From assembly GCA_910584915.1 (NCBI GenBank), contig CAJUDM010000007.1, positions 8,184-72,183 of the forward strand: a stretch of 64,000 nt of DNA, given 5' to 3'. The translations under genes and the position numbers were made by a program. The notes below the pieces were generated by a model. That model was not told where the DNA came from. It searched no databases and saw nothing but the letters and a program-made list of their open reading frames with translations. Shown here piece after piece: positions 34,570 through 43,037 of the stretch; the stretch's first letter is position 1, and each line of letters opens with the position of its first letter. This stretch comes from an uncultured Lachnospiraceae bacterium (GTDB taxonomy: Bacteria > Bacillota > Clostridia > Lachnospirales > Lachnospiraceae).

Positions 34570-35760
34570 TCAATCATCCATACCGAAATACTCTACCCCG
34601 CACCCGCGCCTTTCTGCCAGCTCCTGATACTCCTCTTTCGCTTTTCTCCCATCCTTAAACATCAGTTCCGCACAGACGCCGTCCTCCCGCAGCTTATTCG
34701 CCCTGGCGAGCGCCTCTTCAAACGCCCCTGCCTCATAGACAAGTATCGCATGTCTCTCCTGTATGGGCAAAGTGATCTTCTGGCTTGCCAGCGCCGTCAT
34801 CAGATCATCCAGCACCACCACAAAGCCCACCGCAGGCGCGTCCTTCCCGAAGGTTTTAAGCAGATTGTCATACCGCCCGCCCTTCACGATGGCGTCCCCC
34901 ACGCCGTAAGTGTAGGCCCGGAATGTCACACCGGTATAATAATGATACTTGCTGAGCATGCCGAAATCAAAGGATATAAACTGCTGTACCCCGTAGATAG
35001 TCAGCCGCTCATACAACTGTTTTAATCTCTCCACCGCTCTCAGCGACCGGGTACTTAAGACAAGCCCTTCCGCCTTGTGGAGCACTTCCACCGAACCGAA
35101 CAACTCTGTTATCTTCAAAAATGCTTCTCTGTATTCCTCCCCGATATGCTGCTGTTTTAAAAGATCCTCCACACCGAAAATATTTTTGCCGCTGACATTC
35201 TCCCTGAGCGCCAGTTCTGTCTCTTTCGACAGCCCTGCCGCCTCGCAGAGCCCTCTGAAATAATCCGCCTGCCCGATCGTCACCTGAAACTGCGAAAGCC
35301 CTGTACTTTTCAGGCACTCGATCAGCATGGCGATCATCTCCGCATCCGCCTCCACGCTGTCATCCCCGATCAGTTCCGCGCCCATCTGAGTTACCTCGCA
35401 CAGTTTCCCCTGCAGGCTCGATGTGTTGGTAAAGGTATTCCCCAGGTAACAAAAGCGGATTGGAAAAGTCTCCTCCATAAAATATTTTGCCGCACAGCGC
35501 GCCATGGAAGGCGTAAAATCCGGACGGAGCGCCAGCGTATTTCCTTCTTTGTCAAAAAACTTGTACAGTTCCTTCGACGGCGTTGTTCCGATCTCCCTGG
35601 AAAACACATCGAAAAACTCAAAGGACGGTGTCTGGATATCCTGATATCCGAAGCTTTTCAGCCTGCCGTGGATCAACTCCTCCAGCTTCAATTTTCCCGC
35701 ATATTCTTTTCCGTAAATATCCCGTACACCCTCCGGCGTATGTAATAAATTCTGGTTCAT
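34570..35760 (-). CDS. hisZ: ATP phosphoribosyltransferase regulatory subunit (HisRS-like)
   Basis: A 396-residue class II aminoacyl-tRNA-synthetase paralogue: TPEGVRDIYGKEY, ALRPDFTPSMARCAA, GKLCEVTQMGAELIG, FDFGMLSKYHYYTGVTF and VKGGRYDNLL. Full HisRS would carry a C-terminal anticodon domain and stricter histidine motifs; this is the HisZ length and context. It pairs with the short HisG to give an active, histidine-sensitive enzyme. It is the first gene after the consensus promoter at 35944-35972. Confidence 0.95.
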   Translation of the reverse strand: MNQNLLHTPEGVRDIYGKEYAGKLKLEELIHGRLKSFGYQDIQTPSFEFFDVFSREIGTTPSKELYKFFDKEGNTLALRPDFTPSMARCAAKYFMEETFPIRFCYLGNTFTNTSSLQGKLCEVTQMGAELIGDDSVEADAEMIAMLIECLKSTGLSQFQVTIGQADYFRGLCEAAGLSKETELALRENVSGKNIFGVEDLLKQQHIGEEYREAFLKITELFGSVEVLHKAEGLVLSTRSLRAVERLKQLYERLTIYGVQQFISFDFGMLSKYHYYTGVTFRAYTYGVGDAIVKGGRYDNLLKTFGKDAPAVGFVVVLDDLMTALASQKITLPIQERHAILVYEAGAFEEALARANKLREDGVCAELMFKDGRKAKEEYQELAERRGCGVEYFGMDD

Positions 35761-35895
35761 ATATCCTCACTTTCCGCTGTTGCCCCGTCGATCCTATTCT
35801 GGCGGCCAGGCACACAAAAATCCAGTTAATCATTCGTATTTTGAAGCGTATCCCGGTTTAAAAAGAATCATCTCCTTTTCGATCGTTTCAGTCTG

Positions 35896-35923
35896 GTAAC
35901 GCGTTAAACAGATAATGCGTTAC
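35896..35923 (-). promoter_or_regulatory. Stem-loop near the 5' end of the his transcript
   Basis: Arms GTAACGC and GCGTTAC (35896-35902 and 35917-35923) enclose 14 bases and lie about 20 bases after the -10 box. Flanking TTCAG and CTGAA blocks extend the stem with a bulge. It could be a 5' mRNA structure or an operator. The leader of about 175 bases has no T-box-like motif and no run of His codons. Confidence 0.45.
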
Positions 35924-35943
35924 TGAACAAAAGCAGCGTATCA

Positions 35944-35972
35944 ATTATAAAAAACGAAACTCTCCCTGTCAA
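35944..35972 (-). promoter_or_regulatory. Consensus sigma-A promoter of the hisZ transcript
   Basis: On the minus strand a perfect TTGACA (35967-35972) and a perfect TATAAT (35944-35949) are separated by 17 bases. The -35 box overlaps the recU stop codon region, so the his promoter is built into the end of recU. Confidence 0.9.
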
Positions 35973-36502
35973 GCCCTGTCATCCAGGTCCTTCTGCAGCA
36001 TATCCAGATACGGGATCAGGATCCCCTGTTTCCTCGGAATAAAATACTCCGGATTCAATTCATCAAAGCGGAAGCTTTTCCGTCCTCCCTTGAGTTTTCT
36101 GTCCCAAAAATAGTAGAGCATCTCGAAGGCCAGATAATAAAACTGATCTCTGTGTGTATAATAGATCAGGAAAAATGCCACCCCGCCCTGCCGCTCAAAT
36201 TTCTGCATGAAATCCACCTGATGGTCGTGAATGTTCTGCAGGGAGAATGTATCCACAGCGCACTCCTTCGCATCAAAACAGACAGGTATCCCCTGTACCG
36301 CCCCAATATAGTCCACTGTACTCTTCTGATCAAAATAAGCCAATGTGATATGCCTGGATTCCTTGTCCATTTTGATTGGTGTGATGGGCGTCGGAATCTT
36401 CTGGATCAGCGCCAGCCCCGCCTCCGCATATTTTTCATTTGTTCTGTTTATCATATCCTCCAGGGCGGAACCCCGGAGGCCTCTGCTCTTCCATGTGGGC
36501 AT
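35969..36502 (-). CDS. recU: Holliday junction resolvase RecU
   Basis: A 177-residue RecU: WKSRGLRGSALEDMINRTNE at the start, IQKIPTPITP, STVDYIGAVQGIPVCFDAKE (the nuclease core with Asp, Glu and Lys) and LQNIHDHQVDFM. It cleaves four-way junctions during recombination and chromosome segregation in Firmicutes. It is somewhat shorter than Bacillus RecU (about 200 residues), mainly at the N-terminus. It is not next to a pbp1-type gene here. GCGGTGA precedes the ATG. Confidence 0.93.
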   Translation of the reverse strand: MPTWKSRGLRGSALEDMINRTNEKYAEAGLALIQKIPTPITPIKMDKESRHITLAYFDQKSTVDYIGAVQGIPVCFDAKECAVDTFSLQNIHDHQVDFMQKFERQGGVAFFLIYYTHRDQFYYLAFEMLYYFWDRKLKGGRKSFRFDELNPEYFIPRKQGILIPYLDMLQKDLDDRA

Positions 36503-36625
36503 GTTTCACCGCGTTTCTGCACTGCTTTGTTCCAATCAATCAAAACTGTATTCTGGCGAGTCTGTGACAGGCAGCGCGCAGGCACAAATCTCGAGATCAA
36601 AAATTTGACATTCCTTCCTGTTCTC

Positions 36626-37990
36626 TTAAATACTGATTTTATAGACACGCGCCTTCCTCTCGATCCAGAGAAAGGCTATGATACAGATCACTACCGACAC
36701 CGCCGAGCCGGTGACTGTTGCCAGCCCCATGGGAAACAGCGTGTCCGCGAACAGTTTCGACGCAAGGTACGCCAGCGGAATACGGGCGCACACGATAGCG
36801 ATCGCATTATGTAAAAAGGAAAGCCCCGACATGCCTCTGGCACAGAAGTATCCGCTGAAACAAAAATGCACCCCCGCAAACACACAGTCCCAGACATAGC
36901 CCTTCAGATACTGTCCCCCAAGCCGCACAACTTCCGGCTCTCCTCTGAATATACTGACCGCCGGCTCTGCAAAAAACTGCATCAGGAGTGCTGAAACTGT
37001 CCCGAAAACTACCGCCGTGATCATCGCATACTTCAATGTCTGTTTTGCGCGCTCTTTCTTTCCCGCACCGATATTTTGTGCCGCCAGCGCCGATACGGAG
37101 GAAAGAAGGGAAGACGGCACCAAAAACAGGATGCCGATGATCTTTTCCACCACACCCACTGCCGCCGCATCGAAAAGCCCTCTCCTATTAGCGATCACTG
37201 TGATCAACAGAAAAGAAATCTGGATAAACCCGTCCTGCACAGCCACGGGAATGCCGATCGACAGAAGCTTCCCCATCACCGCCCGTTTCGGTCTGAAATC
37301 CTCCGCAGACAGTCTGATATGCTGCATACTCTTGTCCGTCTTAATGCGGATGAGCGCAGCCGCCACACTGATTGTCTGGGCAAGCGTCGTCCCCAGCGCT
37401 GCTCCGACCGCTCCCATCCCCAGCGCACCGATCAAAATATAGTCCAGTGCGATATTGGAAACACACGCCACTGCAATAAAATACATGGGACTCCTGGAAT
37501 CCCCCATTCCACGGAAGATTGAACTGATGATATTGTAAGCCGTGATGAAAGGGATCCCAATAAAGCAGATTGTCAGATAGGATATCGTGCTCTCCACCGC
37601 CTCAGCAGGGGTGGACATTACAGCCACGATAGGATCAATACACAAGGTAAGCAGCACCGCTGACAACACGGACAGGCCTAAAAACAAAACCACTGTATTT
37701 CCAATCGCCTCAAACATTCTTTTTTCATTTTTCGCCCCCGCCTCATGTCCAATGGACACCGTAGTCCCCATCGCCATTCCCACGATCATCACTGTTATCA
37801 TATGCATGATCTGACTGCCGATGGAGACGGCGGTAGTGCTTTCCACCGCATTGAACTGCCCTACGATATACAGATCTGCCATCCCGTACAACGTCTGCAG
37901 AAAATAGGAGAAAAAATAAGGGATTGAAAATGAAAGCAGTGTTCCGAATACATTTCCTGTTGTCAGGTCTGTTCTCCATTCCTTTTTCAT
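36626..37990 (-). CDS. MATE-family efflux transporter
   Basis: About 454 residues with twelve hydrophobic segments in two homologous halves (TTGNVFGTLLSFSIPYFFSY and, in the second half, GKLLSIGIPVAVQDGF). It is a multidrug or metabolite exporter of the MATE group, driven by sodium or protons; the substrate is unknown. The ATG at 37990 has AGGAAAAGG upstream. The frame opens at 38032 without a better site. Confidence 0.92.
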   Translation of the reverse strand: MKKEWRTDLTTGNVFGTLLSFSIPYFFSYFLQTLYGMADLYIVGQFNAVESTTAVSIGSQIMHMITVMIVGMAMGTTVSIGHEAGAKNEKRMFEAIGNTVVLFLGLSVLSAVLLTLCIDPIVAVMSTPAEAVESTISYLTICFIGIPFITAYNIISSIFRGMGDSRSPMYFIAVACVSNIALDYILIGALGMGAVGAALGTTLAQTISVAAALIRIKTDKSMQHIRLSAEDFRPKRAVMGKLLSIGIPVAVQDGFIQISFLLITVIANRRGLFDAAAVGVVEKIIGILFLVPSSLLSSVSALAAQNIGAGKKERAKQTLKYAMITAVVFGTVSALLMQFFAEPAVSIFRGEPEVVRLGGQYLKGYVWDCVFAGVHFCFSGYFCARGMSGLSFLHNAIAIVCARIPLAYLASKLFADTLFPMGLATVTGSAVSVVICIIAFLWIERKARVYKISI

Positions 37991-38128
37991 CCTTTTCCTG
38001 TTCCTTTCCTTGACAAGTGACTGCACGGCCATTGGCCGGATTCCCCTGCCCTCCTCTTTCCGGCGGTATCTCCTGCGTCAAAACTTATTTCGTTTCGTCA
38101 CATTATTTTTATCATTATCTCAACACTC

Positions 38129-39235
38129 TCAGAATGAAAGCCAGACTCCCCAAGATTCCGGTGCAGGTGCTGTCAGACATTTTCCCGACAGATAAGCAAA
38201 TTCTCCCTCCGTCACCGGGAATTCCACTCTGCAGGCATGGAGCAGCTGGTGTTTCAATACTGCCTCTTCCTTTCCCGCCGGTCTCCATCCATACTTCCTG
38301 TCCCCCAGCACAGGGTGTCCTGTCCCGGCAAGATGCGCCCTGATCTGGTGACTCTTTCCTGTCACCAGCAGGATCTCCAGTTTGGTGCAGTCTTTCCCCT
38401 CCACATAAAAGAGAGGCTTTATCACTGTCTCGATCCTTTTATACTCTTTTTCAGCCTCAGGCTCCGCCAAAATCAGCTGCCGATACGCAAAGGTGTCGAT
38501 GATTGCCGAACTATTGTTCTCCTCTTTCTTTTTCAGATAGCCATCCAGTACAGCCTTCTGTCCGACCCGCCCCTGCACATACGTCACATAGTATTTATGC
38601 ACGCTCCTGTCCCTCAGGATTTCAGATAAAAACTGGCTGCCGCGGACACTCTTGCCACAGAGCATGAGCCCGCTGGTATTGCGGTCCAGCCGATTGCACA
38701 CCGAAGGGCGGAAGCGTGCAAGTTCCTCCTCCGTGATTTCCTTCTTTTCCAGCAGATATCCGATCATCCACTCGTTCAAAGAAAAATCTTCTTTATCCGC
38801 CTTCTGGGACAGAATACCCGCCGGCTTATTTAATACAAGAATATTCTCATCCTCATATATGACAGAAATACCCTTTAGTTTTTGGTAAGCTCTCCGGTAA
38901 CTCTGATATGTTTTTGCCTCAGATATCTTCCCGTCAGCCGCGGCCTCAATATTTTTTTCTTCCTCTTCTTCGCGCTTCCTACCGGCTTCCTCCTGTTCTG
39001 AAACCTCCGGAAGATTCCCTGAAAACTTCCGATAAGTCTCCTCCGAAAAAAACACCTCCACTGTATCCCCCCGGGCGATCACTTCATTTCCCGCCGCCTT
39101 CTTCTGATTCAATGTAATATTCTTTTTCCGAAGCATTTTATAAAGAAAGCCGGAGGACGCCTGTGGCAGCAGTTTTTTCAGGTATTTATCAAAACGCCAC
39201 CCTGCTTCCCGCCCGGTTATCACAAATCTCTGCAT
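38129..39235 (-). CDS. RluA-family 23S rRNA pseudouridine synthase
   Basis: A 368-residue protein: S4 RNA-binding domain at residues 1-65, a Glu/Lys-rich linker (about 80-110), then a pseudouridine synthase domain with the catalytic Asp184 in CNRLDRNTSGLML and SHQIRAHLAGTGHPVLGD. It resembles RluC/RluD-type enzymes, but the target uridine cannot be read from sequence. The charged linker is longer than usual. Confidence 0.92.
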   Translation of the reverse strand: MQRFVITGREAGWRFDKYLKKLLPQASSGFLYKMLRKKNITLNQKKAAGNEVIARGDTVEVFFSEETYRKFSGNLPEVSEQEEAGRKREEEEEKNIEAAADGKISEAKTYQSYRRAYQKLKGISVIYEDENILVLNKPAGILSQKADKEDFSLNEWMIGYLLEKKEITEEELARFRPSVCNRLDRNTSGLMLCGKSVRGSQFLSEILRDRSVHKYYVTYVQGRVGQKAVLDGYLKKKEENNSSAIIDTFAYRQLILAEPEAEKEYKRIETVIKPLFYVEGKDCTKLEILLVTGKSHQIRAHLAGTGHPVLGDRKYGWRPAGKEEAVLKHQLLHACRVEFPVTEGEFAYLSGKCLTAPAPESWGVWLSF

Positions 39236-39303
39236 ATTATATTATCCCAATTTCCCCGGATACCCAAAAATTTCATGACCATATAACCTTTATGCATCAC
39301 ATC

Positions 39304-39876
39304 TCACAGCGAAAGATTCTCCATCAGTTCCAGCACTTTCTCATCAAACTCCCTGTTGTCATCCATCTCCGATTCCCGCAGGGACTTCAGCCTCTCCAGG
39401 TACCTGCCCTTTTCCTGAAATATTTTTATCGTAATATCCCGGAATCCATTCTGGCCAAACAATGTCTTTACATGCTGATAACACGCCGCCTCATCAAAGC
39501 CTTCCTGCTCCGTGATGCCGATCAGGCTTTTCCCTTTCATCACAAGATGGCTGATCTGGAAATTCTTCGCATAGCTGGTCAGATACAGGTCATACCGCTC
39601 AGAAAGTCCGTCCGCTCCATCGCCGATGGCTTCCCGCAACCTTGAGGAACACCCCTTCGCCTTTAAAAACATGATCATCCCCACCGCGCTCCTGCTGGCG
39701 GGGAGACAGCCCAAAACCGCCGCCAGCGTCAACAGGTTTTTGTTGGACTTTGTGGCAATATACCCTGCCGCATAAAGGGCGATGGATATCCCGAACATCA
39801 GCATTGTCCTGATGATCTCCCATCTCCTCTGTCTTTTAATATAACCGAATGTCCCCTTTTTGTTTCTCCAGAACAT
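39304..39876 (-). CDS. Conserved two-span membrane protein, unknown function
   Basis: A 190-residue protein with a basic start (FWRNKKGTFGYIKRQRRWE), two adjacent membrane segments at about 24-40 and 46-70, and a soluble C-terminal ~115-residue domain. GGAGCACAG precedes the ATG. I do not know the family; its position between RluA-type and YgiQ-type genes gives no functional hint. Confidence 0.75.
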   Translation of the reverse strand: MFWRNKKGTFGYIKRQRRWEIIRTMLMFGISIALYAAGYIATKSNKNLLTLAAVLGCLPASRSAVGMIMFLKAKGCSSRLREAIGDGADGLSERYDLYLTSYAKNFQISHLVMKGKSLIGITEQEGFDEAACYQHVKTLFGQNGFRDITIKIFQEKGRYLERLKSLRESEMDDNREFDEKVLELMENLSL

Positions 39877-39958
39877 ATTCTCTTTCTGTGCTCCTTATCT
39901 TTTTCTCACGCCTTATAACATTCCCGTTTCTTCCTGTTCTTCCATATAGTTCTTTGCA

Positions 39959-41944
39959 CTATTTATCACTGAACTTTTTATGGCTGCCTGATCCTCGATC
40001 ATGCCTAACAGATTCTCTGGTTTTCATTCCCTTCCTGTCCGCCGCCGCGCGCCTGCCCTTGTTCTTATCCCTCTTCCCATTCATCGAACCTCTCTTCCCG
40101 TCCGTGACATGCTTCTTTCCATCTCCAGCCTTATCCCTCCTCATCTTCCGCGGCGGTATCAGGCACTCAGCGCCAAATCCGATCAGATCCTCCCTGTGCG
40201 TAAGCAGCAGCGCCTCTTTGACGAGCTCATAATTCTCCGCCTTTTTATACTGCATCAGCGCCCTCTGCATCGCTTTCTCATGGGGATTTTTTGCCACGGA
40301 TACCTTTTTCCCGGTCCGGGGATCGATCCCTGTATAATACATGACTGTGGAGAGGGTTGAGGGCGTCGGGTAAAAATCCTGGACCTGCTCCGGCTGATGC
40401 CCGGTATCCCGCAGATATTCCGCAAGCTCCACCGCCTCCCTGATCGTCGCGCCGGGATGGGAGCTCATCAGATAGGGCACCAGATACTGTTTCAGCCCCA
40501 GCCTTTTATTGTACTCCTCATATTTCCTGACAAACCTGTCATATACCTGTCTTTTGGGCTTGCCCATATAGTACAGCACCTGGTCGGACACATGCTCTGG
40601 CGCCACTTTGCACAGCCCGCTCACATGGTATTGTATCATCTCTTTCAAGAATCTGTCACTCTTTTCTTCCAGCATATAGTCAAACCGCACGCCGGAGCGG
40701 ATAAAAACCTTCTTTACCCCCGGCAGTTTCCGCAATTTGCCGAGCAGGGCAATATAATCCTCATGGCTGCTGTCCAGATTTTTGCAGGGCTCGGGAAACA
40801 GGCACTGCCTGTTTTTACAGACGCCCGACTGTAATTGCTTTTGGCAGGAAGGATGGCGGAAATTCGCCGTGGGGCCTCCCACATCATGGATGTACCCCTT
40901 GAAATCCTTCTGCCCGGTCATCCACTCTGCTTCCCTCAGCAGGGAATCATGGCTCCTCACCTGCACGATCCGCCCCTGATGAAAGGTGAGGGCACAGAAA
41001 TTGCAGCCCCCGAAGCACCCTCTGCAGCTGATCAGTGAAAATTTCACCTCCGCCATCGCCGGCACGCCGCCCTCCTTTTCATAGGAGGGATGGGGCGCAC
41101 GCATGTAAGGCAGCCCATAGATATCATCCATCTCCTGCACGGTAAGGGGCTCCGCCGGCGGATTCTGCACCACATATACTCTGTTCGGATAGGCTTCTAT
41201 CAACGCCTTTCCCTGAAACGGATCGGTATTTTCATACTGTGTCATAAAACTGTCCGCATACAGCTTTTTCTCCGCCCTGCACGCCTCATAGGGAGGCAGG
41301 GCGATCCCATCATACACAGAAGAGATATCCTGTGTCCGATAGGCTGTCCCTCGGATAAACGTGATATCCTTCACCGAAAGCCCCGCATCCAGCGCCTCCG
41401 CGATCTCCACAATGCTCTTCTCGCCCATACCATAGCTGATCAGATCCGCCCCCGCATCCAAGAGGATCGACCGCTTGTAGGAATCAGACCAGTAATCATA
41501 GTGCGCAAGCCGCCTCAGGGAAGCCTCTATACCTCCCAGTATAATAGGAATGTCCTTGAACGTCCGTCGTATCAGATTGCTGTAGACAACAGCCGCATGA
41601 TCCGGCCTTTTCCCCGCCGCGCCGCCCGGCGTATAGGCATCCTCCCCGCGCCTTCTCTTAGAGACATAGTAATGATTCACCATGGAGTCCATGTTGCCGG
41701 AAGTGACCAAAAAAGCCAGGCGGGGACGCCCTAAAACCGCAATGCTCTCATCCTTCTTCCAGTCCGGCTGCGAGATGATGCCCACCGTAAAGCCGTGCAC
41801 CTGCAATACCCTGCTGATAATGGCATGCCCGAAAGAAGGATGGTCCACATAGGCGTCCCCGATCACATAGACAAAATCAAGCTGCTTTATATGCTGTTTT
41901 TCCATCTCCTCCCGGGAGGTCGGGAGAAAGCCCTCTGTCCTCAT
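39959..41944 (-). CDS. YgiQ-family radical SAM protein
   Basis: A 661-residue protein with the family signature at the start (EGFLPTSREEME, GDAYVDHPSFGHAIISRVL), a central radical SAM core with CRGCFGGCNFCAL (three [4Fe-4S] cysteines), and the cysteine-rich block CQKQLQSGVCKNRQCLFPEPC. The C-terminal ~60 residues are a Lys/Arg/Gly-rich tail, which suggests nucleic acid contact. The reaction is unknown for the family. The start at 41944 is kept because the FLPTSREE block is conserved. Confidence 0.93.
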   Translation of the reverse strand: MRTEGFLPTSREEMEKQHIKQLDFVYVIGDAYVDHPSFGHAIISRVLQVHGFTVGIISQPDWKKDESIAVLGRPRLAFLVTSGNMDSMVNHYYVSKRRRGEDAYTPGGAAGKRPDHAAVVYSNLIRRTFKDIPIILGGIEASLRRLAHYDYWSDSYKRSILLDAGADLISYGMGEKSIVEIAEALDAGLSVKDITFIRGTAYRTQDISSVYDGIALPPYEACRAEKKLYADSFMTQYENTDPFQGKALIEAYPNRVYVVQNPPAEPLTVQEMDDIYGLPYMRAPHPSYEKEGGVPAMAEVKFSLISCRGCFGGCNFCALTFHQGRIVQVRSHDSLLREAEWMTGQKDFKGYIHDVGGPTANFRHPSCQKQLQSGVCKNRQCLFPEPCKNLDSSHEDYIALLGKLRKLPGVKKVFIRSGVRFDYMLEEKSDRFLKEMIQYHVSGLCKVAPEHVSDQVLYYMGKPKRQVYDRFVRKYEEYNKRLGLKQYLVPYLMSSHPGATIREAVELAEYLRDTGHQPEQVQDFYPTPSTLSTVMYYTGIDPRTGKKVSVAKNPHEKAMQRALMQYKKAENYELVKEALLLTHREDLIGFGAECLIPPRKMRRDKAGDGKKHVTDGKRGSMNGKRDKNKGRRAAADRKGMKTRESVRHDRGSGSHKKFSDK

Positions 41945-41959
41945 AAAAAACGGTTTCCT

Positions 41960-42775
41960 CTACTCTGTCTTCAAATTTTTCACTTCCTCATAGGAAAGCC
42001 CTGCATACTCTGCAATTTTTTCCAGAGTCAGCCTCCCGTCTTTCAGCATCCTTTTGGCGACATTCAATGAATTTTCTTTTATTCCTTCTTCCTTTCCATC
42101 CTGTTTTGCATACGCAAGTTCTTCCCATCTCTGCATAAATTTTACCCCCGCTTTCTCTGACCTTCTGATCCGGCATATCTTTTTATGTATCTTTTTGATC
42201 CGCCCGCTCCCGCTTCTCCCTGCACTCTCATCTATAGTCCTCGTAATATAATCCATGAAATCCAGAAATTCCTGCGAAAAATCTTCCCGGTTCGTTCCCT
42301 TTGTATTGATAAAAACTCTGACTGCGCCATCCTCCAACTTTAACTCAGGACATTCCCGACATACCTCTTCAAATGTATAGCGGTAGAGTCCTTTTCCGAA
42401 AAGATCAAATGGCGCAATCATAATAAAGCAACTGTCATTCAGCAAATTAAAATCTATGCTGCCGGGCTCAAGGAGCGACACATCCAGCTGCGCCTGATAA
42501 TAACGGCTCCTGCGGATCAGGTTTCCCGTATTTCTCTTTTGCATTTCCGTATAGTAGAGTTTTCCCTCCCTGTCCATCCCTACCACATCCAGCCTGACCT
42601 GCCGTATTTCCGATGATATCCTGAGTTCTTTTTCCGTCTCCGTCCCACCCAGAAGTTCCACTTCATTTTCCATCAGAATACTGATCACCATCTGATAAGT
42701 TTCCTGATCTTCCATCGCCTCGTCGAAAAGAAACTTATCCAACAAATTCAGTTCTTTCAGTTTTGCATTTTCCAT
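41960..42775 (-). CDS. Rpn/PD-(D/E)XK nuclease-type transposase-like protein
   Basis: About 271 residues. The N-terminal part NLLDKFLFDEAMEDQETYQM, the RLDVVG block and YYTEMQ give the PD-(D/E)XK-type active site (Asp and Glu-x-Gln) of Rpn recombination-promoting nucleases. The C-terminal helix-rich tail (AKQDGKEEGIKENSLNVAKR) is also typical. The ATG at 42775 has AAAGGAGGAAA upstream; a promoter at 43000-43028 gives a leader of about 215 bases. No terminal repeats flank it, so mobility is doubtful. Confidence 0.88.
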   Translation of the reverse strand: MENAKLKELNLLDKFLFDEAMEDQETYQMVISILMENEVELLGGTETEKELRISSEIRQVRLDVVGMDREGKLYYTEMQKRNTGNLIRRSRYYQAQLDVSLLEPGSIDFNLLNDSCFIMIAPFDLFGKGLYRYTFEEVCRECPELKLEDGAVRVFINTKGTNREDFSQEFLDFMDYITRTIDESAGRSGSGRIKKIHKKICRIRRSEKAGVKFMQRWEELAYAKQDGKEEGIKENSLNVAKRMLKDGRLTLEKIAEYAGLSYEEVKNLKTE

Positions 42776-42999
42776 ACATTTTCCTCCTTTGCAGATTCCA
42801 AAAGAGGATGAAAACTGTTGATCCAAACGTACTGATATCCATTCTTCCGAAATCCCATGCAATTTTAATTTGTGATTGAAAAAGCATAGATTTCGTATGA
42901 AATCAGATGGGAATGATTCCCAACAGAAATGGCTCTGCCCTCCGTTTTTTCCGGATGGCATTGCTGTAAGAATTCAAAAGAATATATGCTTTTGAAAGT

Positions 43000-43028
43000 A
43001 GTATAACAGAAGCGGCGCTATCTGGCAA
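43000..43028 (-). promoter_or_regulatory. Sigma-A-type promoter of the Rpn-type gene
   Basis: On the minus strand TTGCCA (43023-43028) and TATACT (43000-43005) are 17 bases apart. The ~215-base leader between it and the ATG at 42775 has no recognised riboswitch. Confidence 0.65.
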
Positions 43029-43037
43029 GCAGTTTTA

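Noticed and set aside
35618..35833. Small open frame overlapping the hisZ start region
   Set aside because: It overlaps hisZ in another frame and lacks recognisable similarity; a 13-codon frame before it has its Shine-Dalgarno too close to the ATG.
35761..35943. Possible T-box or histidine attenuator leader upstream of hisZ
   Set aside because: No T-box-like conserved block, no terminator/antiterminator pair and no His-codon-rich leader peptide; only a short stem is present.
41960..42775. Active transposon around the Rpn-type gene
   Set aside because: No terminal inverted repeats or target duplication are found near the gene; Rpn-type proteins are usually single genes.
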